Assembly (NCBI RefSeq): GCF_001440395.1
Contig: NZ_LLXZ01000093.1
Coordinates: forward strand, 51,164-87,384
DNA: 36,221 nucleotides
Reading direction: 5' to 3'
Origin: Bradyrhizobium jicamae
GTDB lineage: Bacteria; Pseudomonadota; Alphaproteobacteria; Rhizobiales; Xanthobacteraceae
The translations under genes and the position numbers were made by a program. The notes below the pieces were generated by a model. It saw nothing but the letters and a program-made list of their open reading frames with translations, was not told where the DNA came from and searched no databases. Shown here piece by piece: positions 16,778 through 25,791 of this stretch (position 1 is its first letter; each line of letters begins with the position of its first letter).

Positions 16778-16822
16778 CATATCACGTGAGCGAAGCAAAC
16801 GACGCCCGCGTCGCGCTTCGGT

Positions 16823-18259
16823 TCACACGCCGGTCTGGGTGATGAACTTGGTGTTGAAATAGCCTTCCATCGCCTCGGTGCCGCCTTCCGAGCCGTAGCC
16901 GGAATCCTTGACGCCGCCGAACGGCACTTCGGGCAGCGCGAGGCCAAAGCTGTTGATCGAGACCATGCCGGCTTCGATGGCAGCGCCGATCGCGGTCGCC
17001 GTCTTGGTCGAGTTGGTGAAGGCGTAGGACGCGAGACCAAACGGCAGGCGGTTGGCTTCCTCGGCCACCTCGTCGAAGGTCGAGAAGCGGGAGATCAGCG
17101 CCAACGGCCCGAACGGCTCCTCGTTCATGGCGCGCGCGTCCTTCGGCACGTCGCTGACCACCGTCGGCTCGAAGAAGTAGCCCTTGTTGCCGACGCGGTG
17201 ACCGCCGGTCTCGAGCTTGGCACCCTTGCCGACGGCATCCTGCACCATGCCTTCGATGGCGGTGACGCGGCGCGGATTGGCGAGCGAGCCCATCTTCGAA
17301 TCCGGATCGAGGCCATTGCCGACCTTCATCGACTTGGCGCCTTCGACGAACTTGTCGACGAATTCACGGAACACATCGTCCTGCACCAGCATGCGGGTCG
17401 GCGAGATGCAGACCTGGCCGGCGTTGCGATACTTCGCCGCCGCGAGAATCTTCGCAGCCGACGAGACGTCCGCGTCCTTGAACACGATCGCCGGCGCGTG
17501 GCCGCCGAGCTCCATGGTGGCGCGCTTCATATGCAGGCCCGCCAGTGCGGAGAGCTGCTTGCCCACGACCGTCGATCCGGTGAAGGAGATCTTGCGGATC
17601 ACCGGATGCGGAATCAGATATTCTGAAATCTCCGACGGCACGCCATAGACCAGATTGATGACGCCATCGGGCACGCCCGCGTCGGCGAACGCCTTGATCA
17701 GCTGCGCCGGAGCCGCCGGCGTTTCCTCGGGCGCCTTCACGATGATCGAGCAGCCGGCAGCGAGGCCTGCGGAGAGCTTGCGAACGACCTGGTTGATCGG
17801 GAAATTCCAGGGTGTAAAGGCCGCGACCGGACCGACCGGCTCCTTGACCGCGATCTGGTAGACGCCCGGGCCGCGGGCCGGGATCACTCTTCCATAGGCA
17901 CGCTTGGCTTCCTCGGCGAACCACTCGATGATGTCGGCCGACAGCATCGCTTCGATCTTCGCTTCCGCCAGCGTCTTGCCCTGCTCCATCGTCAACAGCG
18001 GCGCGATTTCCTCGTTGCGCTCGCGCATGATCGCGGCCGCCTTGCGCATGATCCGGCAACGGTCGAACGGCGCCACCGCCCGCCAGGCCTTGAAACCCTT
18101 GGCGGCCGCTTCCAGCGCCTCGTCGAGATCGGCCCGGTCGGCATGGGCCACGGTGCCGATTTGCTCTTCTGTTGCTGGGTTGAGCACGGCGATGGTCTTG
18201 CCCGACTGGCCCGGACGCCACTTGCCGTTGATGAAGAGCTGGGTATTCGAATATGCCAC
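16823..18259 (-). CDS. NAD-dependent aldehyde dehydrogenase, succinate-semialdehyde dehydrogenase type
   Basis: A complete 478-residue ALDH-superfamily enzyme. The cofactor-binding segment contains TPWNFPINQ and [10 protein letters not shown], the general-base Glu lies in MELGGHAP, and the nucleophilic Cys lies in [11 protein letters not shown]. It ends with the family's [10 protein letters not shown] region. The pattern resembles succinate-semialdehyde dehydrogenases (GabD-like), which feed GABA carbon into the TCA cycle, but this superfamily is promiscuous and other semialdehydes are possible. It is monocistronic here: a terminator-like hairpin lies downstream and a 509-bp gap upstream. No gabT is nearby. 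Confidence 0.88.
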   Translation of the reverse strand: MAYSNTQLFINGKWRPGQSGKTIAVLNPATEEQIGTVAHADRADLDEALEAAAKGFKAWRAVAPFDRCRIMRKAAAIMRERNEEIAPLLTMEQGKTLAEAKIEAMLSADIIEWFAEEAKRAYGRVIPARGPGVYQIAVKEPVGPVAAFTPWNFPINQVVRKLSAGLAAGCSIIVKAPEETPAAPAQLIKAFADAGVPDGVINLVYGVPSEISEYLIPHPVIRKISFTGSTVVGKQLSALAGLHMKRATMELGGHAPAIVFKDADVSSAAKILAAAKYRNAGQVCISPTRMLVQDDVFREFVDKFVEGAKSMKVGNGLDPDSKMGSLANPRRVTAIEGMVQDAVGKGAKLETGGHRVGNKGYFFEPTVVSDVPKDARAMNEEPFGPLALISRFSTFDEVAEEANRLPFGLASYAFTNSTKTATAIGAAIEAGMVSINSFGLALPEVPFGGVKDSGYGSEGGTEAMEGYFNTKFITQTGV

Positions 18260-18594
18260 GAGACTTTCTCCCTGTCTTATTGCGGGCCGCCGAACGCGAG
18301 CGACCCGGCAAATTTCAGGCGCCTTTATTATGTAAGCTCAGCCGGATTGCAAAGCGGATTCAGTTACGTACGACCCGCATGACCAGCGCAAGGCACTGCT
18401 GCGATCCACATCATTCCCTGCCTCACCGATCAGCTCCGATCTCACCACACCGCCCGTGAATTTCAGCGAGAGAAGCGTTCGCAGGTCTGCTGCGCGACGA
18501 TGAGGGACAGTGCTGGACGGCATGAACGCAGGCGACAATTTGCAGGGATTGTTGGGAGCGAAAACACCAACCCCTGGTCCCGGAGGCCGCCTTC

Positions 18595-18622
18595 CGATCC
18601 CAGGAATATGAATCCCGTGCTC
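18595..18622 (-). repeat. Degenerate tRNA-Met-like fragment (direct repeat of 32626-32653)
   Basis: 25 of 28 bases match the centre of the intact tRNA-Met gene at 32599-32675, in the same orientation. The matched part covers the 3' side of the D stem, the whole anticodon arm with its CAT triplet, and the variable region. Two of the three mismatches are the loop bases flanking the anticodon. The sequence just 5' (minus strand) still has a weak D-arm-like shape, but the acceptor and T stems are absent, so it is not a functional tRNA. It may be an attachment-site remnant or a tRNA pseudogene. Confidence 0.6.
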
Positions 18623-18702
18623 GCCATTCAGCATGGCGCCGCATCACCGGACAATCGCTGGCTCCTTCAGTATCCCCCGGCGCTCCTTTGGATTGGTCTT
18701 AT

Positions 18703-18751
18703 TGCAATTAGTTCGCATTTGCATTAATGATGCAAATAATTCGCATTTGCA
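18703..18751. promoter_or_regulatory. Operator-like array of TGCAAAT/ATTTGCA at 14-bp spacing
   Basis: Four heptamers start at 18703 (TGCAATT, one mismatch), 18717 (ATTTGCA), 18731 (TGCAAAT) and 18745 (ATTTGCA), in alternating orientation with an exact 14-bp step. Within this, TTCGCATTTGCA occurs twice (18712-18723, 18740-18751), and ATTTGCAT/ATGCAAAT form an 8-bp inverted repeat. The array ends 17 bases before the peroxidase ATG, so it overlaps or adjoins its promoter. The binding protein is unknown. Confidence 0.5.
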
Positions 18752-18768
18752 AAAAATGGGGAGGTTTT

Positions 18769-20813
18769 ATGCACGCATTGCGGGCGGCTTGGCCGAGCAA
18801 ATTTGGCTCGCAGCATGGTCATTTCGAATTTGACAACGGGTTCGACGGGCCATTCCCGTTTGGCTTCCACTGGTCTGGGAGCCACTCAGGCGGATTGCCC
18901 TGGTTGATGCACGGCCACCATCCGGTTCCGAACTGGTGCCCGCAACCACCGACGCCGGTCACGATCCAGTTCCGCAGCTTTGACGGCTCGGGAAATAATC
19001 TCTCGAGCCCCGGCCTCAATGCTGCCGGCACGGCGGTCGACCGAATTGGTCCCGCGCATTTTGCGGACGGTGTTTCCGATCCGCTCGACGGCCCCAATCC
19101 GCGCACCATCAGCAATGTCGTCGTTGGCGAGGGCGACGCGAACGTCCCGAACGAGCAAGGCGTGTCGGCATTCATGTACGCCTGGGGGCAATTCATCGAT
19201 CACGATCTGACGCTGACACGCAGCGACGGCGTCAACGACATCAGCATCCTGGTGCCGGACGGCGACCCGGTGTTCGGCGACGGCGCGATCATGCCCATGA
19301 CCCGCGCGATCATCGATCCGTCGAGCGGAACGGGTCCGAACAATCCGGCCATTCCCCTCAATTTCAGCAGCGGCTGGCTCGACGCCTCCATGGTCTAGGG
19401 CTCGAATGCGGCGACGGCCGCGAGCCTGCGCCTGCCCGACGGGCACATGAAGACCTCGGAGGGCGGCAATCTGCCGATCGTCAACGGCACGTTCGCCGCC
19501 GGCGATCCGCGCGCCGCGGAGAACTTTGCGCTGACCTCGCTGCACGCGCTGTTCGTGCGCGAGCACAACTATCAGGTCGACAAGCTGCACAAGGCGCATC
19601 CGAACTGGAGCGGCGACCAGCTCTATAACTACGCGCGCGCCATCGTCACGGCGGAGATCGCCAACATCACCTACAAGGAATTTCTGCCGAACCTGATCGG
19701 CGACGACGCGATCGGGGCCTACCACGGCTACAATTCCAGCGTCGACCCGCGCCTCTCGTTCGAGTTCAACATCGCCTTCCGCTTCGGGCATTCGATCGTT
19801 TCAGCGGAAACAGAGAGTCTGACGGAGAGCGGCGAGGTCGTCGCAGGATCGGAGCGCGAACTCAGGGACATCTTCTTCGCACCGCCGTCGGATTTTGTCG
19901 CATCCGGCGGCGCCGACGGACAGTTGCGCCATCTGGCGGGCGACCCGTCGCAGGCGATGGATGTTCGCATCGTCGAGGATCTGCGCAATTTCCTGTTCGA
20001 TCCGCCCGTGAGCATGGATCTCGCAGCGATCAACATCCAGCGTGAACGCGATTTCGGTATCGGATCGCTCAACGACGTCCGTGAATCGCTCGGCCTCGCC
20101 CGGTATACGGATATCGACCAGATCACCAGCGATCCGGGAACGCGGGCGGCTTTGAAGATAGCGTTCTCAAACAATGTCGATCTGATCGACCTTTGGACCG
20201 GAGGCCTGGCCGAGAATCACGCCCCCGGTGCGCTCATCGGCGAGACTTTCCAGACCGTCATCGCCATGCAGTTCGAGGCCTTGCGCGATGGCGACCGGTT
20301 ATGGTTCGAAAATCAGGGCTTCGACGCCAAGACATTGCAGCAGATCAAGCAGACGACGCTCGCCGACATCATTCTCCGCAACACCGATACCCAACATATT
20401 CAGGACGATGTCTTCATCTCCTACACACGGCACACCGGGCTGAAAGGCGGCGTCGAGTCGGAGGATCCCGAGGCGCGGCAGCTCGTCATCGGCTCGGACG
20501 GCAAGGACACGCTGATCGGCGGCCCGCAGGGAGATTTCCTGTTTGCCGGCACCGGAAAACAAACGCTCACGGGATTGAGCGGCGCGCCGACCATTTCGTC
20601 TTCGACAAGGGCCCGACCAAGGCTGTCATCACCGACTTCCAGCCCGGCATCGACAAGCTCGAGTTCAAGCATGCCGGAAACCTCGACTGGCATGATGTCC
20701 GCATCTCGTCCGCGCATGGCAATGCCCTCGTGTCGGTCGGCGATGACAGCATCGAACTGGTTGGCGTTCGTGCCTATGCGCTCCACAAATCTGATTTCAT
20801 TTTCGATGTCTGA
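18769..20813 (+). pseudogene. Animal-type haem peroxidase with C-terminal RTX-like domain, disrupted by a stop codon and a frameshift
   Basis: ATG 18769 has GGGGAGG just upstream. The frame encodes a haem peroxidase of the animal (peroxidase-cyclooxygenase) superfamily: distal His in WGQFIDHDLTL, proximal His in FRFGHSIV. It then ends in a calcium-binding-type tail (GSDGKDTLIGGPQGDFLFAGTG ... DKLEFKH). At 19396-19398 an in-frame TAG replaces the Tyr expected in DASxVYGS, and translation continues in the same frame beyond it. Near 20575-20595 the frame must shift by one base for the tail (HFVFDKGPTKAVITDFQPG) to be read to its natural stop at 20813. There is no classical signal peptide. Two independent lesions argue for a decayed gene; sequencing error at both sites is the alternative. 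Confidence 0.85.
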
Positions 20814-20924
20814 TAGACGTGGCGGATTTCGAAACGAACCCGGCATACTCTGCGATTGCCGAGTTCGGCTGGCGCGCCGTGGTCACAGACTTCGACACGT
20901 TCGAGCCGGTTGGATAGCGGCGTC

Positions 20925-21317
20925 CTACGGGTTCCAGCCGCCACTGCCATACGGACGCGTGATGATTTCGAGCAGGTGACCGTTCAGGTCCTCGAAATAA
21001 AGACCGCGTCCATCATCGTGGTCGTTGACCTCCCCCGGCTTTCGCTGGCCAGGATCAGCCCAGTAAGGCAGGTTCCGCTCGCGAATGCGATTGAGTATCG
21101 CGTCGAATTCGGCGTCGCCGACCAGGAAGGCATAGTGCTGGCGAGCAATCTCGCTTTCGGTGTTCATGTAATCGAGATTGGCGTCGTTGTTGGTCGTGAC
21201 CATGTAGAACGGCCCCCAGCGCCGCGGCGCCGGCAGCCCCAACATCTCCGCGAGGAACCCAGCCGAGGCCTTGCTGTCACGGGCCGAAAGAATGGTGTGG
21301 TTGAAGTCGATGGCCAT
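20925..21317 (-). CDS. VOC family protein (glyoxalase/bleomycin-resistance/dioxygenase fold)
   Basis: 130 residues from ATG 21317, which is preceded by GGAGG at good spacing; the longer frame to 21338 adds only an unlikely MVRRRSD. It has the paired beta-alpha-beta-beta-beta modules of the vicinal oxygen chelate fold. Candidate metal ligands are His in FNHTILSARD, His in QHYAFLV, and Glu in GHLLEIITRPYG. These proteins act as glyoxalases, dioxygenases or drug-binding proteins; the reaction cannot be told here. It is a single gene on the minus strand, facing the decayed peroxidase gene. Confidence 0.85.
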   Translation of the reverse strand: MAIDFNHTILSARDSKASAGFLAEMLGLPAPRRWGPFYMVTTNNDANLDYMNTESEIARQHYAFLVGDAEFDAILNRIRERNLPYWADPGQRKPGEVNDHDDGRGLYFEDLNGHLLEIITRPYGSGGWNP

Positions 21318-21479
21318 GTCGGACCTCCGCCGCACCAAGTCCTTCGTGAAAGGATGGTTCCCAGTCGTTCTACATATTGGTGCGCCACCACCGGGTGGAA
21401 ATTGGAAGTTGCAGCCGCCCCTCGCCTTTAATCGCGCCGCTCACGCCGGCTCGAAGAATCCGGGATTGGTCGCGAGGTA

Positions 21480-21730
21480 GCTTGCCAGACGGGCTGATCG
21501 AAACGCTCGGCAACAAGCCGCTCACCGAACTGGTGGAGACGCTGCGCGATCGCGTCCGGCTTCGCGGTTTCAAGAACGCCTCGGGCCGCGACTACATCGC
21601 GCAGTCGGCAGCAGAGCATTTTGAGTTGCTCGATTTCCTGTCGCAGCAGGACGAGGCCGGAGCCGTCGCGGTGATGCGGCGCCATCTGGAAAGGTCACGA
21701 CAGGTCTGGGATGACGGGCACGGCGCATAG
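21480..21730 (+). pseudogene. Remnant of a GntR-family regulator (end of FCD domain)
   Basis: The frame ending at 21730 encodes about 80 residues (LPDGLIETLGNKPLTEL ... VRLRGFKNASG ... AAEHFELLDFL ... VMRRHLERSRQ) that match the last part of the FCD ligand-binding domain of GntR/FadR-type regulators. No winged-helix DNA-binding domain is encoded upstream, since that DNA holds the opposite-strand VOC gene. The protein is therefore a 5'-truncated relic. It sits beside a malonate gene pair; in the rhizobial mat system the regulator MatR is a GntR protein, so this may be a lost regulator, but that is speculation. Confidence 0.65.
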
Positions 21731-21795
21731 CGGGCGCGACGGGGCGTAACGATCGTTGGTGTCACGCGATCGGGCCGAGCGGCGAATGCCTCATC

Positions 21796-22656
21796 TCAAA
21801 TCGTCGGACGCGATGACCCATGTGCGAGCGTCAGCAGCGCCGCAGCCAGTGCCGCGGCGGCCTTGTCGGGCCGTGTCTTTTCGTAGAGCGCGAACTCGAG
21901 GTCCGGAAGCCGCGGCAGGCCCTCCGCAGTCCCGAGAATACGCAGGCCCGCGATGACGGCGCTTGCGGGAAGCGGCGTAATCGCGAGGCCCGCAAGCGCC
22001 GCCGCGCGCAGCCCGGTCAGGCTCGGGCTGGTGTACATGATCTCCCAGGTGAGGTCGCTGTCCTGAAGCGCACTGAGCGCCGCCTCACGCGACACGGACC
22101 GCTCGCGATAGAGCGCCAGCGGCAGCGGCCCGCCGGGAACGAGATCGAATGTTTCGGCTGCGGCCCACACCAGGGCTTCGCGCCAAACCAGGCGACCTTT
22201 CGACGTGCCGAGCGGACGCTTGGCAAACACAACGTCGAGCCGTCCCGCATTGAGCTGTTCGATCAAGGGCGCGCTGACGCCGATCTGCACCTCGAGCTTC
22301 ACGCCCGGATGCGCCGCCGCAAAGCGGCCGAGTGCCGAAGGCAGCGAGCCGCCGGCGACCTCCTCGACCACACCGAGGCGCACCGAGCCGGACAGGCGCG
22401 GCGCCGCGAGGCGATGACGCGCCGCTTCCTCGAGCTGCAGCAGGCGGCGGGCATCGCCCAGCAGCATCTCGCCATCGTCGGTCAGCGCCACGCTGCGGGT
22501 GGTGCGGCGAAACAACGGACGTTTGGTCTCGGACTCCAGGCGCTTGATCTGCTGGCTCACCGTCGATTGCGTCAGGTTGAGCTGTTCAGCTGCACGATGG
22601 AAGCCGCCACAATCAGCCACGGCAACGAAGGCGCGAAGCAGCTCGAAATCCAGCAT
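21796..22656 (-). CDS. LysR family transcriptional regulator
   Basis: 286 residues. The N-terminal winged helix-turn-helix is clear (FELLRAFVAVADCGGFHRAAEQLNLTQSTVSQQIKRLE), followed by a LysR substrate-binding domain from about residue 90. It diverges from the malonate CoA-transferase gene with 107 bp between the starts, the standard arrangement for an activator of the neighbouring operon, so its ligand may be malonate or a related acid. It resembles the placement of MdcR in ACP-type malonate clusters, but orthology is not shown. Confidence 0.92.
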   Translation of the reverse strand: MLDFELLRAFVAVADCGGFHRAAEQLNLTQSTVSQQIKRLESETKRPLFRRTTRSVALTDDGEMLLGDARRLLQLEEAARHRLAAPRLSGSVRLGVVEEVAGGSLPSALGRFAAAHPGVKLEVQIGVSAPLIEQLNAGRLDVVFAKRPLGTSKGRLVWREALVWAAAETFDLVPGGPLPLALYRERSVSREAALSALQDSDLTWEIMYTSPSLTGLRAAALAGLAITPLPASAVIAGLRILGTAEGLPRLPDLEFALYEKTRPDKAAAALAAALLTLAHGSSRPTI

Positions 22657-22667
22657 GACATTGATCC

Positions 22668-22695
22668 ATTTTATCGATCAATCATATTATAAAAT
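22668..22695. promoter_or_regulatory. LysR-type operator candidate between the regulator and the malonate genes
   Basis: ATTTTAT (22668-22674) and ATAAAAT (22689-22695) form a 7-bp inverted repeat separated by 14 bases, in an AT-rich stretch that stands out from the GC-rich flanks. It lies 12 bp from the LysR start and 69 bp before mdcA, where an LTTR activator site would be expected. Confidence 0.45.
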
Positions 22696-22763
22696 ATCGC
22701 TTTTGTAATTAATGGCGGCTCCCTACTTTTGGTTGCAACGGGCAGCAGCCAAGGAGCCTCATC

Positions 22764-24410
22764 ATGACGGACCGGTCCCCGAACAATCGCATCGCGCGCC
22801 TGGCGCGAGCCGCCGCGGTCTGCGGCGCAAGCACAAAACTCTGCCCGGCAGACCGCACGACGCAATTGCTGGAAGCCATCATCGAGCCCGGCGACCGCAT
22901 AGCGATCGAAGGCGATAACCAGAAGCAGGCGGACTTTCTCGCAGCCGCGCTGGCGAAGCTCGATCCCGCGCGAGTCCATGATCTGCACATGGTGCAATCG
23001 GTCATCGCGCTGCCGGAACATCTGGCCGTGTTCGAGCGCGGCGTTGCAAACCGCCTGGACTTCGCCTTTGCCGGACCACAAAGCCGCAAGCTCGCCGAAC
23101 TCGTCGCAGCGAAAGCGGTCAGGATTGGCGCGATCCACACCTATCTCGAACTCTACGCCCGCATGCTGGTGGACCTGACACCGCGCGTTGCACTCGTCGT
23201 TGCCGACAAGGCCGATCACAATGGCAACCTTTATACCGGTCCGAACACCGAGGACACGCCCACCATCGCCGAAGCCGCGGCATTCCGCGGCGGCATTGTG
23301 GTGGCGCAGGTCAACGAGATCGTCGATCGCCTGCCCCGCGTCGACATTCCCTCCGACTGGGTCGATTTCGTGGTGCCGAGCCCAAAGCCTTATCTGATCG
23401 ATCCGCTGTTCACGCGCGATCCCGCCAAGATCAGAAACGAGAACGTGCTGATGGCGATGATGGCGATATCAGCGGTATACGAGCCTTACCAGGTGCAGCG
23501 TCTCAATCACGGCATCGGCTACGCCACCGCCGCGATCGAACTGATCCTGCCGACCTTCGCCGCGCAGCGCGGACTGAAGGGCAAGGTCGCCCGGCATTTC
23601 GTGCTCAACCCGCATCCGACCCTGATCCCCGCGATCGAGGCCGGCTTCGTCGACAACGTCTATTGCTTCGGCTCCGAGCTCGGCATGGAGCGTTACGTCT
23701 CAAGTCGCGCAGACGTGTTTCCGGTCGGCGCCGACGGCAATCTTCGCTCGAACCGGGCGCTGGCCCAGGTCGCCGGCCAATATGCCTGTGACCTCTTCAT
23801 TGGCGGCACGCTGCAGATCGATGCAGCGGGCAACAGCTCGACAGCCACCAAGGACCGGATCACGGGTTTTGGCGGCGCGCCGAACATGGGCGCGGACGCC
23901 CGCGGCCGTCGCCATGACACGCCCGCCTGGCTGCGCGCCGGCCAGGAAGCGGGAGAAGCCCTACGCGGCCGCAAGCTCGTGGTGCAGATGGTGCAGACGC
24001 GTCAGCCGAACGGCGCACCGAGCTTTGTCGAGCGGCTGGACGCGTTCGACCTCGCAGCTTCCGCGGGCTTCGCGCTGCCGCCGGTGATGATCCGTGGCGA
24101 CGACGTCAGCCATGTCATCACCGAACGGGGCGTGGCCAACCTGCTGCGTTGCCGGTCACCTGGGGAACGCGAAGCCGCCTTGCGCGCCGTCGCAGGCGAC
24201 ACCGATTTCGGCAGGCGGCAGTCGCCTGAAGCAACCGACGATCTGCGCCGCCGCGGCATCGTGATGTTCCCCTCCGATCTCGGCATCGACGAGAAGACGG
24301 CGACGCGTGACTGGCTCGCAGCCAAATCAATCGACGAGCTCGTGACGGCCTCCGGCGAACTCTACGCGCCGCCGGCCAAATTCCGCCGAACCACCGTTGC
24401 TGCGGCTTGA
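22764..24410 (+). CDS. mdcA: Malonate CoA-transferase (malonate decarboxylase alpha-subunit family)
   Basis: 548 residues, the normal MdcA length, starting at ATG 22764 after AAGGAG. It belongs to the malonate decarboxylase alpha-subunit family; typical segments are VADKADHNGNLYTGPNTEDTP, IGGTLQID, and FGGAPNMGADARGRRHDTPAW. In the ACP-type enzyme MdcA swaps acetyl for malonyl on the MdcC carrier, and the isolated subunit is known to move CoA between acetyl-CoA and malonate. No mdcB, C, D, E, G or H gene is present here. The next gene is a malonyl-CoA decarboxylase, so the likely reaction is acetyl-CoA + malonate giving malonyl-CoA + acetate. Confidence 0.9.
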   Translation: MTDRSPNNRIARLARAAAVCGASTKLCPADRTTQLLEAIIEPGDRIAIEGDNQKQADFLAAALAKLDPARVHDLHMVQSVIALPEHLAVFERGVANRLDFAFAGPQSRKLAELVAAKAVRIGAIHTYLELYARMLVDLTPRVALVVADKADHNGNLYTGPNTEDTPTIAEAAAFRGGIVVAQVNEIVDRLPRVDIPSDWVDFVVPSPKPYLIDPLFTRDPAKIRNENVLMAMMAISAVYEPYQVQRLNHGIGYATAAIELILPTFAAQRGLKGKVARHFVLNPHPTLIPAIEAGFVDNVYCFGSELGMERYVSSRADVFPVGADGNLRSNRALAQVAGQYACDLFIGGTLQIDAAGNSSTATKDRITGFGGAPNMGADARGRRHDTPAWLRAGQEAGEALRGRKLVVQMVQTRQPNGAPSFVERLDAFDLAASAGFALPPVMIRGDDVSHVITERGVANLLRCRSPGEREAALRAVAGDTDFGRRQSPEATDDLRRRGIVMFPSDLGIDEKTATRDWLAAKSIDELVTASGELYAPPAKFRRTTVAAA

Positions 24411-24420
24411 GAGGGAGGCA

Positions 24421-25767
24421 ATGATGAGACCAGCCAGTCGAACTTTAGCCGACGCCTCCACCGCCGAGCCGGCGCCGCTTGACCGTGCCAAGCAACTTGC
24501 AGCGGCGCTGCTCTCCGAGCGCGGCGAAGCATCCGGCGCGCTGATCGCACGCCAGTTGCACGACGTGCTGCACGCGCTCGACGCAGGCGATCGGCACGGC
24601 TTTCAGCGCTACCTCGCGACGGAGTTTCGACCCGACAAGGCTGCGCTGCGCGCGGCCGCGGAGCGCTATCTCGCCGACAGCACGGCGGAAGCCGCCGCTG
24701 CTCTCGCACAGGCCGCCGATCCGCCGCGGCAGGAATTGCTGCGGCGAATGAACATGGCGCCCGGTGGCACCGGCGCTCTGATCGAGATGCGCAGCGAAAT
24801 CGGATCACGGCTGCGCGGCGAACCCGAACTGAAGCTGCTCGACGCCGACCTCAAACATCTGTTGGCTTCCTGGTTCAATCGCGGCTTTCTCGAATTGCGG
24901 CGTATCGACTGGCAGTCGCCGGCCGCGGTGCTGGAGAAGCTGATAGCCTACGAGGCGGTGCACGAGATCAAGGGCTGGGACGATCTGCGGCGCCGGCTTG
25001 CCCCCGACCGCCGCTGCTTCGCCTTCTTTCATCCCGCGCTCCCCGATGAGCCGTTGATCTTCGTCGAGGTCGCGCTGGTCGAGGGGCTGGCCACGGCGGT
25101 GCAGCCGCTGTTGTCACGCGACACCGACGAGCACGCCAGGCGGGCGCAGGCCGAGCGCGCCGACACCGCGATCTTCTATTCGATCTCCAACTGCCAGGAC
25201 GGCCTGCGCGGCGTCTCATTCGGCAATTTCCTGATCAAGCAGGTGGTCGAGGAGTTACAGGCGGAGTTTCCGCAACTGAGGCGCTTCTCCACCCTGTCGC
25301 CGGTGCCGGGCTTCCGCCGCTGGCTTGGCCAGGAGCTCGCGTGCGATCGCGACACAAACCTGTTGCGAGACGTCGCGGCCGACGGCTGGTGGCAGGATCC
25401 CGCGCAGAGCGAAAAGCTGCGGCCCGGCCTGATGCGGCTTTGCGCCCGCTATCTGACGCGGCCGTTCCTGCCCGGAAGCCGCATCGATCCCGTGGCGCGT
25501 TTTCATCTCGGCAACGGCGCGCTGCTCGAGCGGATCAACTGGCTCGGCGACACCGCGCCGCGCGCGATGACGGAATCCTGCGGCATCATGGTCAATTATC
25601 TCTACGACCATGACAGCATCGCGGAGAACCACGAGCACTTCGTCCGTGGTGAGCCAATCGTGCGCTCGCCTGATGTTGATACGCTGCTTGCAATACGGCA
25701 GCCGCGCGAGGCTGCTCCGCCTGAGACAGGCGTAACGATGAGCTCGACCAGATCGTACTTCGACTGA
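24421..25767 (+). CDS. Malonyl-CoA decarboxylase
   Basis: 448 residues from ATG 24421, preceded by GAGGGAGG; it begins 10 bases after mdcA ends, so the two are one operon. It matches the MCD family: an N-terminal helical domain, then an acetyltransferase-like catalytic domain with RGVSFGNFLIKQVVEEL, FSTLSPVPGFRRWL (catalytic Ser region, about 289-302) and FHLGNGALLERINWLGD (catalytic His about 362). It converts malonyl-CoA to acetyl-CoA and CO2. With the upstream CoA-transferase this regenerates the acetyl-CoA donor, so the net reaction is malonate to acetate + CO2. No mitochondrial-type targeting is relevant; it is cytoplasmic. Confidence 0.92.
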   Translation: MMRPASRTLADASTAEPAPLDRAKQLAAALLSERGEASGALIARQLHDVLHALDAGDRHGFQRYLATEFRPDKAALRAAAERYLADSTAEAAAALAQAADPPRQELLRRMNMAPGGTGALIEMRSEIGSRLRGEPELKLLDADLKHLLASWFNRGFLELRRIDWQSPAAVLEKLIAYEAVHEIKGWDDLRRRLAPDRRCFAFFHPALPDEPLIFVEVALVEGLATAVQPLLSRDTDEHARRAQAERADTAIFYSISNCQDGLRGVSFGNFLIKQVVEELQAEFPQLRRFSTLSPVPGFRRWLGQELACDRDTNLLRDVAADGWWQDPAQSEKLRPGLMRLCARYLTRPFLPGSRIDPVARFHLGNGALLERINWLGDTAPRAMTESCGIMVNYLYDHDSIAENHEHFVRGEPIVRSPDVDTLLAIRQPREAAPPETGVTMSSTRSYFD

Positions 25768-25791
25768 CACCGCAAACGAGGAGAAGACATC

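Larger units (their letters stand above)
18260..18768. other. 509-bp intergenic region between aldehyde dehydrogenase and peroxidase
   Basis: No credible coding sequence. It contains a degenerate tRNA-Met-like fragment at 18595-18622 and, next to the peroxidase start, an AT-rich array of ATTTGCA motifs at 18703-18751; both are listed separately. Short open frames here lack ribosome binding sites and family resemblance. Confidence 0.6.

Noticed and set aside
19396..19398. Programmed amber readthrough or a recoded amino acid in the peroxidase
   Set aside because: The same gene also has a frameshift, no recoding element was seen, and the codon is one base from the expected Tyr codon, so mutation or sequencing error is simpler.
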